Below, one piece after another: positions 25,462 through 37,095 of a stretch of DNA of 64,000 nt. The DNA is taken from NCBI RefSeq assembly GCF_001625015.1, contig NZ_LVWJ02000014.1:3844001-3908000 (forward strand). The letters are read 5' to 3'. The position numbers were made by a program, and so were the translations under genes. The notes beneath the pieces are model-generated. The model ran no database searches. It had not been told where the DNA came from and worked only from the letters and a program-made list of their open reading frames with translations. Each line of letters begins with the position of its first letter. Position 1 is the first letter of the stretch. This DNA comes from Lewinella sp. 4G2. GTDB taxonomy: Bacteria > Bacteroidota > Bacteroidia > Chitinophagales > Saprospiraceae.

Positions 25462-26910
25462 TCAAAAACTTCCCCCGATCTCAATCCCCCAGATCAACGG
25501 AAGGAGGAAGTAGCAAAACAAGGCGATCACGACAATTGAGATCAAGTTCAGGCGAAAGCCGGCTCGTACCATGTCGGGGATGGTGAGGTAGCCCGACCCA
25601 AATACCACCGCATTGGGGGGCGTCGCTACCGGCAGCATGAAAGCGCACCCCGCCGCAAACGTAGCCGGCACCATCAAAAAGTAAGGGTGAATGCCAAGAG
25701 GCAACGCTGCTGCCGCCAGTACCGGCATCAGCATGGAGACGGTCGCAACGTTACTAGTTACCTCCGTTAGGAAGTTCACGGCAGCGGTTACTAATATCAG
25801 GACCAGCAGCAGGCCCACCGATTCTGGCACGGAAAGTACGGACGCCAGGTAATCGGCCAAGCCGCTTGCATCGAATCCCGCCGCCAGGGCAAAACCACCG
25901 CCCATCAGTAACACCACGCCCCAGGGTAGCTTGACGGCCTCCCCCCAGGTGAGCAAACCCTGGCTTCGGTCCCGGCCCGGAATCAGAAAAAGGATGATCG
26001 CCGCCGTAATTGCGATCACCGTGTCATTGATGCCGGGCAGGAATTGAGCGAGCACCGCCTTTCGCCCAATCCAACTTGCGGCCGTCACGACAAATACCAG
26101 CAGGACCAATTTCTCCTCCCGGCTCACCGGCCCCTGCTCTTCTAGCATCCGTCGGATTTCCGCGGAGCCACCAGTCATTGTTCCGGCATCAAATTTAAAG
26201 GCAATGCGGGTGAGGTAGATCCAGGTAATTGCTAACATGACAATGGCGACTGGCAGGCCGACGGACATCCATTCCAGAAAGCCAATCTCTACTCCAAAAG
26301 TGGTCTTCACCTGGCCGACTAGCACGAGGTTGACCGGCGTTCCAATCAGCGAAGCCATCCCACCGATGGACGCACTGTAAGCGATACTCAGCATCAGCGC
26401 CTTACCGAACTGGCTGTTCTCATCCAACTCCGTAGTCGGGTCATCTTGCAACTGTCGGGCGATCGCAATGGCGATGGGTAACATCATCACCGAGGTCGCC
26501 GTGTTCGAGATCCACATCGACAGCAAGGCCGTAGCGAGCATGGCACCGAGAATGATCATCCGTTTATTCTGCCCCACAAACAGAATGGTCATCAGGGCTA
26601 CCCGGCGGTGAAGGTTCCAGCGTTCAAAGGCCATCGCCAATAGAAAACCGCCTAAGAACAGGAAGACGATATAGTGACCGTATGCCTGAGTAGTGTCCCC
26701 AGCAGAAAGCACGCCCGTCACTGGGAAAAGAACCATTGGCAGTAGGGAGGTGACTGCAATTGGGATGGCTTCAGAAATCCACCAAACGGCCGTCCAAGCG
26801 GTCACCGCTAGTACGGCCTGGCCAGCATCTGAGAGGCCGTCCAATTCAAGAAAAAACTGGATGAGTATAAATAGTACTGGCCCGAGGAAAAGTCCGATCT
26901 TCTTTAACAT
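25462..26910 (-). CDS. SLC13/DASS family sodium-coupled anion transporter
   Basis: This is a polytopic inner-membrane transporter of 482 residues with about eleven membrane segments. The two SNT-type motifs are visible: WISNTATSVMMLPI near residue 135 and LTEVTSNVATVSML near 390. ATPPNAVVFGSGY near the C-terminus also fits. The family imports dicarboxylates, citrate or sulfate with sodium. The substrate here is unknown. It lies 15 bp after the upstream membrane protein gene and is probably co-transcribed with it. Confidence 0.88.
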   Translation of the reverse strand: MLKKIGLFLGPVLFILIQFFLELDGLSDAGQAVLAVTAWTAVWWISEAIPIAVTSLLPMVLFPVTGVLSAGDTTQAYGHYIVFLFLGGFLLAMAFERWNLHRRVALMTILFVGQNKRMIILGAMLATALLSMWISNTATSVMMLPIAIAIARQLQDDPTTELDENSQFGKALMLSIAYSASIGGMASLIGTPVNLVLVGQVKTTFGVEIGFLEWMSVGLPVAIVMLAITWIYLTRIAFKFDAGTMTGGSAEIRRMLEEQGPVSREEKLVLLVFVVTAASWIGRKAVLAQFLPGINDTVIAITAAIILFLIPGRDRSQGLLTWGEAVKLPWGVVLLMGGGFALAAGFDASGLADYLASVLSVPESVGLLLVLILVTAAVNFLTEVTSNVATVSMLMPVLAAAALPLGIHPYFLMVPATFAAGCAFMLPVATPPNAVVFGSGYLTIPDMVRAGFRLNLISIVVIALFCYFLLPLIWGIEIGGSF

Positions 26911-26925
26911 GAGCTGAGTCGGAGT

Positions 26926-27972
26926 TTAAGGGCGGTTACCCGCGCTGCGGATGTTGACCAATTTTTTCAGCAGGTCAAACCAAAAGGGTGCACCCATGCT
27001 GATGGCCAGGGCCGTCAGCAAAAAGCCGAGCAATTTACTGATGAGGGCGTAGGGCGTCAGCGCGCGCAGCTCAACCCCCTCCCACCCCAAGCCGAGGGGG
27101 CGCCGCACTTCGGCGATCTCATTACCCAACAGTGTTTTCAAGTCCTGCAGGGCGGCTTGGAACTCAGGGTCGGCCGTCGCACGGTCGCCGTAGCTCATTG
27201 GGACGGGTGCTGGTTCCGGGTAGTCCGGATAGCCGTCACCATTGTAATCCGGGTAGTCTTCGGCATCGTAGCTGGGAGTGTTGCCGGGGCCGGATTGGTC
27301 CAGGTCGGGGTCCGGTGGCAGTACCATAATATCGTCTCCCACCAGCTCGCGGGCGTCCACGAATTGCTCGGCGGCATCGGCCAGAGTGGCCAGGGTTTGG
27401 GGATCGTTACTCAGCCGGTCGTACAGGGCCACCGTATCCGCGTTGAAGAGAATGGCAATGCCCAACCCCATGAAGATTAGGATTTTCTGTACGTAGCGTT
27501 TGTACCAGCCGGCGGCGCGGTCCATCACGTTATTGTACCAATTCTGTACTTCGAGGCGGAACAGATTCTCCCGCTGCCCGCTCTCCCGGTAGAGTTGTTG
27601 AAGTACGTTACGCAGGTCCGCATCGGGCAGAGCAGCGATGCGGTAATTTAGTTCGGAAGTGTCATCCCCCTTGAGGACCACGTCGAAAAGAATACTCTGA
27701 AAGGTCTCCGCGTTCATGTAGCTGGGGGCGGCAAAACTGCGCTGCCGCTGCCCGTACTGCTCCGTAAGCTGGCGGTATAAGCTATTTTGCTGAAACTCTT
27801 TTACGAGAATCTCATTAGGGTCCGAACTGGCCAACATGTTGCGAAGCGCCTTGGTCAGGTTCCGCCCCCGCAAGCTAAAGAAGGAGGAAAGTAATTCCAT
27901 CAGGGTCGTCGCCAGCAAACTCAGCAGCAGGAGAACGAAAATGATGCCGATGACGACGGTGAGTATTTGCAA
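26926..27972 (-). CDS. Membrane protein of unknown function with Asp-rich loop
   Basis: This is a 348-residue protein I cannot name. It has an N-terminal hydrophobic segment (about 3-27), a second near 165-185, and a third near 310-335 followed by FWFDLLKKLVNIR. Between the second and third lies an acidic loop with DYPDYNGDGYPDYPEP, which resembles a calcium-binding EF-hand or thrombospondin type 3 loop. No ATG lies in frame before the first membrane segment, so TTG at 27972 appears to be the start. The SLC13 gene follows by 15 bp. Confidence 0.65.
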   Translation of the reverse strand: MQILTVVIGIIFVLLLLSLLATTLMELLSSFFSLRGRNLTKALRNMLASSDPNEILVKEFQQNSLYRQLTEQYGQRQRSFAAPSYMNAETFQSILFDVVLKGDDTSELNYRIAALPDADLRNVLQQLYRESGQRENLFRLEVQNWYNNVMDRAAGWYKRYVQKILIFMGLGIAILFNADTVALYDRLSNDPQTLATLADAAEQFVDARELVGDDIMVLPPDPDLDQSGPGNTPSYDAEDYPDYNGDGYPDYPEPAPVPMSYGDRATADPEFQAALQDLKTLLGNEIAEVRRPLGLGWEGVELRALTPYALISKLLGFLLTALAISMGAPFWFDLLKKLVNIRSAGNRP

Positions 27973-28030
27973 AGTAAATGTGGGTGGTATGAGTAATTAG
28001 CCCGGCAGATTCAATCTCGATCACTAACGG

Positions 28031-28048
28031 GGCGCTGACGCAGGTGCA
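28031..28048 (+). repeat. Dispersed repeat, copy C (intergenic)
   Basis: Two mismatches to the core, followed by ATAAACGGA, close to the GTAAACGGA after copy F. It lies between the divergent Asp-rich membrane protein and YebC genes. Confidence 0.75.
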
Positions 28049-28203
28049 ATAAACGGAAAAACAGTTACCCCACAGTCACCGGACCAACGAAAGCTAATTT
28101 CGATCCATCGTAATATGGGACAATACCCAGACGAACAAGGAAGGGTGACGGCTTCTATACTACCCAGCAAAACCCTATCTTCGCCGACCTAAATTTAAGA
28201 CTC

Positions 28204-28929
28204 ATGGGACGCGCATTTGAATACCGCAAAGCGGCAAAAATGAAACGTTGGGCCGGCATGGCCAAGGCCTTTACTAAAGTGGGCCGGGAGATCAATATCG
28301 CCATCAAGGAAGGTGGTGCGGACCCCGACTACAACCCCCGTCTCCGCCTGGCCATCAACAATGCCAAGGCCGTCAACATGCCCAAGGCCAACGTTGATGC
28401 CGCCATCAAACGAGCGACCGATAAGGACACTTCAGCCTACGAGGAGGTCACCTTTGAGGGCTACGGCCCCCACGGGATCGCCGTCTTCGTGGAAGCCACC
28501 ACGGATAATAACAACCGCACCGTAGCCAGCATCCGCCACGCCTTCAGCAAATACGGCGGGCAAATGGGTACCAGCGGTTCCGTCGACTACATGTTCAACC
28601 GCCGCGGCCAGTTCATCGTGAAGCAGGAGGACCTCGAAGGAAAAGACATTGAGGAGCTGGAACTGGAGCTAATCGACGTTGGCCTGGACCGCATCGAAAC
28701 GGACGAAGATGAGACCATTTTCTACACCAGTTTTGAGGACTTCGCCGGGTTCGGCCCCGAATTGGAAAAGCTCGACGTAAAGGTGAGTAAGGCAGAACTC
28801 GTCCGCCTACCCACCCACACGAAGAAACTGACGGACGAAGAGGTAGAAGATGTCTACAAGCTCATCGAAAAACTCGAAGAGGACGACGACGTGGCCAGCG
28901 TATTCCACACCCTCGACGAAAGCGAATAA
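28204..28929 (+). CDS. yebC: YebC/PmpR family protein
   Basis: This is a YebC/TACO1 family protein of 241 residues, long described as a DNA-binding regulator and also linked to translation of difficult sequences. The N-terminal block MGRAFEYRKAAKMKRWAG and the block GYGPHGIAVFVEATTDN near residue 88 identify it. Length is normal. TATCTTCG at 28176-28183 resembles a promoter -7 element. galK follows 48 bp downstream and may be read from the same transcript. Confidence 0.93.
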   Translation: MGRAFEYRKAAKMKRWAGMAKAFTKVGREINIAIKEGGADPDYNPRLRLAINNAKAVNMPKANVDAAIKRATDKDTSAYEEVTFEGYGPHGIAVFVEATTDNNNRTVASIRHAFSKYGGQMGTSGSVDYMFNRRGQFIVKQEDLEGKDIEELELELIDVGLDRIETDEDETIFYTSFEDFAGFGPELEKLDVKVSKAELVRLPTHTKKLTDEEVEDVYKLIEKLEEDDDVASVFHTLDESE

Positions 28930-28977
28930 TTTCCGTTCCCCACTTGGTACCTACCCCGGTGCCGAAAGACATTGAAT

Positions 28978-30078
28978 ATGGTCGTCCACTCTCCCGGCAG
29001 GATCAACATCATCGGTGAGCACACCGACTACAACGGTGGCTACGTCATGCCGGCCAGCATCGATAAGGGTATTCGTTTTGAAGTAGAGCAAATTCCCGGA
29101 AATTGGTTACAGCTTGCCGCCAATGACTTGGATGAAACCTTTGTTCTCAAGTTACCCGTTACCGGCAAAACTGGAACCCTCTGGGTGGACTACCTCGCCG
29201 GTATTGTGGACCAATTCCAACGAGCCGGCCACGAAATTCCGGGCTTGGAAATCAGCTTTGGGGGTGACATTCCCCGCGGCTCCGGCATGAGTAGTTCGGC
29301 CGCACTCGAAGGCGGTATGGCCTTTCTGCTAAATGAGGCCACCGGAGCCGGATTTACCCGCCCCGAGCTCGCCCAACTCTGTCAGCGCAGCAGCAACGAA
29401 TTCCTGGATATTCCATCTGGAATAATGGATCAGTTCGCCAGTTTGAATGGTTCCGCGGAAGGTCCCATCCTCCTCAACTGTGCCACACTTGACTTCAGTC
29501 AGGTATCCGCGGATTTACCCGGTTACTCCTGGGTACTCATTAACTCAATGGTCACCCACGAGTTAAGCGGTGGGGAATACCACGTTCGAGTGAGGGAATG
29601 TAAAGAAGCCCTGGCGGCCCTTCAGATCAAGTACCCCACCCTTTCTTATCTGAGTGAAGCCACGCCGGCACAACTCCAAACCGTTCTGGCGGAGCTTCCT
29701 GCCAACGTCGCGAAACGTGCGAATTACGTCATCGCGGAAAACCAACGCATACACGCTATGGCCGAAGCCCTCAAAGAAGGTAATGCTACTAGGGCCGGCG
29801 AAATACTGAATGCTACTCACGTCGGCTTGCGGGATGAGTACGAAGTCAGTTGTGCGGAGGTCGATTTTCTCCAGGAAAAAGCTACCGAGGAGCTGAGCGA
29901 CCTAGTTCTTGGATCCCGTATCATGGGGGGAGGCTTCGGGGGTTGTACTCTCAATTTGATCAAGTCCGAATCCGTCGAAATGGTCGTCGATCACCTAACG
30001 GCTGCTTACCAGCAAGAATATGGCCTGACGCCAGAAGTCTATCCGGTAGCCATTGGGGCGGGAACGCATTTGGTGTAG
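28978..30078 (+). CDS. galK: Galactokinase
   Basis: This is a GHMP-family kinase of 366 residues that phosphorylates galactose at C1. The galactokinase signature GRINIIGEHTDYNGGYVMP lies at the N-terminus, the ATP-binding motif PRGSGMSSSAALEG near residue 100, and GGGFGGCTLNL near the C-terminus. The ATG at 28978 is preferred over TTG at 28972. galT and galE are not in the window. A secreted beta-galactosidase 3 kb downstream would supply galactose. Confidence 0.93.
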   Translation: MVVHSPGRINIIGEHTDYNGGYVMPASIDKGIRFEVEQIPGNWLQLAANDLDETFVLKLPVTGKTGTLWVDYLAGIVDQFQRAGHEIPGLEISFGGDIPRGSGMSSSAALEGGMAFLLNEATGAGFTRPELAQLCQRSSNEFLDIPSGIMDQFASLNGSAEGPILLNCATLDFSQVSADLPGYSWVLINSMVTHELSGGEYHVRVRECKEALAALQIKYPTLSYLSEATPAQLQTVLAELPANVAKRANYVIAENQRIHAMAEALKEGNATRAGEILNATHVGLRDEYEVSCAEVDFLQEKATEELSDLVLGSRIMGGGFGGCTLNLIKSESVEMVVDHLTAAYQQEYGLTPEVYPVAIGAGTHLV

Positions 30079-30177
30079 CCGGCTACGTGCAAATAGATAG
30101 AGATCTGCTAAACGGAACCGGTCGCGCTCTCAGGCAGACTGGTCTGAGCTTAGTGCCGTTAGTTTGGATACGACCTG

Positions 30178-30882
30178 CTAGAACGGCACGAAGAGGCGAC
30201 CAACGGCCTCCGGTAGATTGTAGCTCACCGTTGCTTCCAATTCTTGCATTACGGCATCCTTAATGATGATGTCAAAGTATACTCCGGGAATACCAATTAT
30301 CTCGGCGCTACTATAATCCACGCCGGTGACTTCAACGGTGCCTTCACTAAGGGCAAATAAAGTTGCGAAGAAAAGAGCGTCGGTATCAACGTTCATCGAT
30401 AGGGTCACCTGGCCAGGTTCCGTCCCAATTTCGTAAACTCCTTCCCGCAGCGAGATCCGAACTACTTCTTCATTGATGAAGCACATATCCGTCAGAGTAA
30501 TTTCGGTTAAGAACTCTAGGTAAAAGTCCACCTTGTCTACTTCTCGGGAATAGCTTTGGGAGTCGTCGCTGGTTAGCAACCCGCAAATGTCTCGGGCGGA
30601 CCCCGTGCTCGGCCGGGAGGCGGTTAGATAGCTCACTACGCTTAATCCGAAATTCCTGCCCCAGCCATGGGGGTAGCGTTCCGCTGCGTGGAGATTGGTC
30701 TCATCATCAGAGATGTCATAGTTAAAGGAGATGACTTCTTCCCGTGGGCCAATCAAATCACCCCGCACGAAGATGCGACCATCCGGCACCACTTCGGGCG
30801 CGGGCGCGGCCTCATCCTCCACTAGGCAGGATGACAATCCGACGGCCAGTAAACTAGCCAGGAACACATTTAATAATCGCAC
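30178..30882 (-). CDS. Lipoprotein of unknown function (sigma operon, third gene)
   Basis: This is a 234-residue lipoprotein with signal peptide and lipobox LSSC (Cys19). I do not recognise the family. The mature part seems all-beta, with two cysteines near 98 and 133, and ends in VPF. Its first base overlaps the last base of the upstream regulator gene, so it is the third member of the sigma / regulator / lipoprotein operon. A role in sensing at the outer membrane is an inference from context only. Confidence 0.7.
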   Translation of the reverse strand: MRLLNVFLASLLAVGLSSCLVEDEAAPAPEVVPDGRIFVRGDLIGPREEVISFNYDISDDETNLHAAERYPHGWGRNFGLSVVSYLTASRPSTGSARDICGLLTSDDSQSYSREVDKVDFYLEFLTEITLTDMCFINEEVVRISLREGVYEIGTEPGQVTLSMNVDTDALFFATLFALSEGTVEVTGVDYSSAEIIGIPGVYFDIIIKDAVMQELEATVSYNLPEAVGRLFVPF

Positions 30883-32375
30883 TAGAAACGCTGTTTGATA
30901 CCCAACCTAATGGCCGTCGTCCTCAGTTCGAGGGAAGACGCCGTGGTTGGTTCGGGGAGTAAGTTCAAAAGACCTAAATCATATTCGGCAGCAAACCAGG
31001 TATTCTGGTAAAGCCGGTATTCTGTAGTAAGAAGGGTGCCAAAATCCCAATCACGAACCTGGGCGCCAGTCTGGTCAAAGACCAGCGCACCATTAGCAGC
31101 AGTACTGGAATAATTCACCTCGCTGCGAATCTTGGATACTCTGGCGCCTATACCAACTTCAAGCTGGGGTAGCACCCTGTAGTAGCTCACCAACGAAAGA
31201 TTCAGCGCATTCATTTCGTCGACCTCCGCCGTCTGGACGACCGTTACGGTTTCGCGGACGGGTGACAGTAGCATCAGGTTACTGGAAGCGACCAGCACTT
31301 CTTCGCGATTAATCGAGTGATTGCCATAGCTGGTAATTCCGCCGCGCAATCCAAGGCTGAGGCGATCGGAGAGTTTTCGGCGCGCTTCCGCGTACCCGTA
31401 AAACGTTGGGGTGGATAGTACCAAACCGTCCTGCCGACCAATGTTGTACTGGAAGCCTCCTGCCACGGCCAGCGAGGTGGGATTGCTACTTCCTTGGAAT
31501 GCCGTTTTCGTGTTTATGCTCACGCTTTGCACTTCCGGAAGAGTGGGCGTTTCTGCCGGCACCCCAAGATCCGAGGCTGTAGTAGTTGGGATCAGTGGTG
31601 ACGAAGCGACCCTTCGCCGTACCTCCTGAGTTTGCGTTACTCCGAGCGGTTGACCTACTGGATTTGGATTGAACGTGTTTTGAGCAACGGTCTTCGGAGT
31701 ACCCTCCGCCTTAATTTGATTAGTCGTCTCATTCAGTGGCGGGACTGATTCAAAATTGGTGGGATCAGACGTAACTGATTGTTGCACTGGATCAAACTGC
31801 ACGGAACCTTGAGTATTATCCGTCAGGTTGCTACGCAGACCAGCTGATCTACCCTTCACTTCGCTACCAGCGCGTGAGCGGTCACCCGAAAATTGTTGCT
31901 GACTGGTTGAACCGAGGTCAGTTCTCGGTGCTGCGGTCTCATTAGGGCTTAGTGTAGAAGTCGTACCAGCAGCGGCAGCTCCAGCCTCATCCAGCGAAGT
32001 GCGCGCAGGCTGCTCAATTTCAGACGTTCTACTCTCGGCAACTGAATTGGAATTGAGCGCGGTGGGAGAACCCTCGGTGAGTTCAATCTGCGATTCCTTA
32101 TTTAGTAACTCCACTGCATTATCCTCATCCAGGTAGACAAAGCAGTAGTACAATGCAATGAGGAGGGTCACGCCGATACCGGCAACAAGCCAAGCCAACT
32201 TAGAAGCGCCAGCCGCAACTGCGGGAGTTCCCACTGCACCACCTTTCGCGCCAGCGGCAGCAGCGGAGCGCATGGCTTCAAACTGCGCAAAGTGAGCATC
32301 GTTACTTTCACCCGTTTCCAGGTTACGTAAGCGAGCGCCCAATTCCTCCCAGCCTTGTTCCTGCGGGTCTTTCAC
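30882..32375 (-). CDS. Putative membrane-spanning anti-sigma factor with C-terminal beta-barrel
   Basis: This 497-residue protein has a cytoplasmic N-terminus (1-60), one membrane segment (about 63-83), a long Ser/Thr/Asn-rich low-complexity periplasmic part (about 90-290), and a C-terminal domain (about 300-497) with alternating strands ending in IKQRF, as in outer-membrane beta-barrels. The gene overlaps the sigma factor gene by 4 bp. Together this suggests a regulator spanning both membranes that holds the sigma factor. No known anti-sigma motif could be identified, so the function rests on layout. Confidence 0.6.
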   Translation of the reverse strand: MKDPQEQGWEELGARLRNLETGESNDAHFAQFEAMRSAAAAGAKGGAVGTPAVAAGASKLAWLVAGIGVTLLIALYYCFVYLDEDNAVELLNKESQIELTEGSPTALNSNSVAESRTSEIEQPARTSLDEAGAAAAGTTSTLSPNETAAPRTDLGSTSQQQFSGDRSRAGSEVKGRSAGLRSNLTDNTQGSVQFDPVQQSVTSDPTNFESVPPLNETTNQIKAEGTPKTVAQNTFNPNPVGQPLGVTQTQEVRRRVASSPLIPTTTASDLGVPAETPTLPEVQSVSINTKTAFQGSSNPTSLAVAGGFQYNIGRQDGLVLSTPTFYGYAEARRKLSDRLSLGLRGGITSYGNHSINREEVLVASSNLMLLSPVRETVTVVQTAEVDEMNALNLSLVSYYRVLPQLEVGIGARVSKIRSEVNYSSTAANGALVFDQTGAQVRDWDFGTLLTTEYRLYQNTWFAAEYDLGLLNLLPEPTTASSLELRTTAIRLGIKQRF

Positions 32376-32911
32376 GTTAGTTTCAGCTTAGTGACGGCAG
32401 CCTGCAGTTGTAGACGGGCCTGCCGCAAATGGTAGCGGCTGTTGGTTTCGGTAATGTTCAGTTTCTTAGCTACTTCGGCGTGGCTGAATCCTTCAACCCC
32501 AACGAGATTGAAAACGGTACGCGGTACTTCGGGTAGCCTCCGTACAAGTACCAACAAGTCTTCTACGCCGAGGGTTTGTAGTGCGGCGGGGTCGATGGCC
32601 GCCGTGTTGTCCACGGGTAATTCCGCGTAGGCGTGGTTCCTTTTGATGCGCAGCTGGCTCAGGCATTCGTTGACCGCGATGGCTTTTAGCCAACCGCGCA
32701 GACTTCCGTCACCACGGAATTGCTGAAGGTTTTTGAAGGCGGTCACGAAAGTCCGATTAAGGTAGTCAACGGCTTGTTGTTGGTCCAGCGCGTACCGGGA
32801 GGTGACCCCGAGCACGACTGGGAAAAAAGTGTCATAAAACAACCGTTCCGCCCGCGCGTCACCTGCCAGGCAGCGGCTTACCAGGTCTTCGTCTCTTGAA
32901 GCCCCCGGCAA
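32372..32911 (-). CDS. ECF-type RNA polymerase sigma factor
   Basis: This is a sigma-70 family factor of about 180 residues if started at TTG 32911. Region 2 covers about 8-75 (DEDLVSRCLAGD to GWLKAIAVNECL), and region 4 has the helix-turn-helix FSHAEVAKKLNITETNSRYH near the end. The frame stays open upstream to an ATG at 33139, but the extra 76 residues do not resemble sigma factors. TTG at 32974 is a further option. The last four bases overlap the regulator gene. The divergent gene is the beta-galactosidase, a possible target. Confidence 0.75.
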   Translation of the reverse strand: MPGASRDEDLVSRCLAGDARAERLFYDTFFPVVLGVTSRYALDQQQAVDYLNRTFVTAFKNLQQFRGDGSLRGWLKAIAVNECLSQLRIKRNHAYAELPVDNTAAIDPAALQTLGVEDLLVLVRRLPEVPRTVFNLVGVEGFSHAEVAKKLNITETNSRYHLRQARLQLQAAVTKLKLT

Positions 32912-36379
<3,468 letters not shown>

Positions 36380-36385
36380 CCGGCC

Positions 36386-36473
36386 GGTTCCCGATCTCCG
36401 GTCGGGACGCTCGAAGTAAGGATGAAGTCTTTCAACCTCACTACAAGATAATCCCGACCGGAGGTCGGGAACC
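36386..36473. repeat. Long inverted repeat after the beta-galactosidase gene
   Basis: Arms of 22 bp (36386-36407 and 36452-36473) are reverse complements with one mismatch, separated by 44 bp. The arm contains CCGGTCGGGA. There is no T-run, so it may be a transcript-stabilising hairpin or a small mobile-type palindrome rather than a classical terminator. Confidence 0.7.
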
Positions 36474-36508
36474 CACCGGAACCGGGGGAAGCTTTACCCT
36501 ACCCTGAC

Positions 36509-36537
36509 TTGCGCCTTTACCCCGCGCCGTAGCTTTG
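36509..36537 (+). promoter_or_regulatory. Promoter of ccmE (TTG / TAGCTTTG)
   Basis: TTG at 36509-36511 and TAGCTTTG at 36530-36537 are 21 bp apart by first base, an exact fit to the Bacteroidota consensus. The ccmE ATG follows 20 bp after the -7 element. Confidence 0.6.
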
Positions 36538-36556
36538 CGAGGCAATAGCCTCAAGC

Positions 36557-36958
36557 ATGAAAAAATCCTATATCCTGGCCGCTATCATGGTCCTCGTCGC
36601 AGCGGTGCTCGTCCTGCGTGGCGGTGGTACCGACGTGGCCGCCTACAGCAATTTCGCCGAAGCCTCGGTGACGGATGCCAAAGTAAAACTGGTGGGCACC
36701 CTCGTCAAGGACAAACCCATGGATTACGACCCGCTCGTCAATCCTGACCTCTTCAGCTTCTACCTGAAGGACGAAGCTGGCACGGAGCGCAGAGTCAACC
36801 TGGCCCAGGCCAAGCCCCAGGATTTCGAGATGTCCGAAAGCATCGTCCTAACCGGCAAAATGATTGGCGACGAGTTCCTCGCCACCGACATCCAGATGAA
36901 GTGCCCCAGCAAGTACAAGGACGAAGAGTCCATGATCAAAGAACTCACCGAAAGCTAA
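36557..36958 (+). CDS. ccmE: Cytochrome c maturation protein CcmE (CXXXY type)
   Basis: This is a periplasmic haem chaperone of 133 residues with an N-terminal membrane anchor (4-20) and an OB-fold domain. In the classic proteins haem binds a His. Here the matching C-terminal position reads CPSKY (Cys116 to Tyr120), the CXXXY variant known from some archaea and sulfate reducers. The protein delivers haem to CcmF, whose gene follows after a 128-bp array of 16-bp repeats. The other ccm genes are outside the window. Confidence 0.85.
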   Translation: MKKSYILAAIMVLVAAVLVLRGGGTDVAAYSNFAEASVTDAKVKLVGTLVKDKPMDYDPLVNPDLFSFYLKDEAGTERRVNLAQAKPQDFEMSESIVLTGKMIGDEFLATDIQMKCPSKYKDEESMIKELTES

Positions 36959-37084
36959 AGGCACAGCCGCCTTAAAGCGCAGCGTCCCAAAGGCGAAGCC
37001 GTCCTAAAGCGCAGCGTCCCAAAGGCGAAGCCGTCCTAAAGCGAAGCGTCCTAAAGGCGAAGCCGTCCCAAAGCGAAGCGTCCT
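36957..37084. repeat. Tandem array, eight 16-bp units, between ccmE and ccmF
   Basis: Eight units of exactly 16 bp alternate between two types, TAAAGCGCAGCGTCCC-like and AAAGGCGAAGCCGTCC-like. The first unit is more diverged and overlaps the ccmE stop codon. The last ends 11 bp before the ccmF ATG. Five units contain GCGAAGC, a sequence known to form a very stable DNA mini-hairpin. Confidence 0.9.
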
Positions 37085-37095
37085 AAAACACCCCA

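Noticed and set aside
32240-32275. Possible further repeat copy in the anti-sigma-like gene
   Set aside because: Only 13 of 18 core bases match, and Ala/Gly codons alone could give it. The protein resemblance is noted but not counted as a copy.
36957-37084. Possible CRISPR array
   Set aside because: Units are 16 bp and contiguous, without unique spacers, and no cas genes are present.
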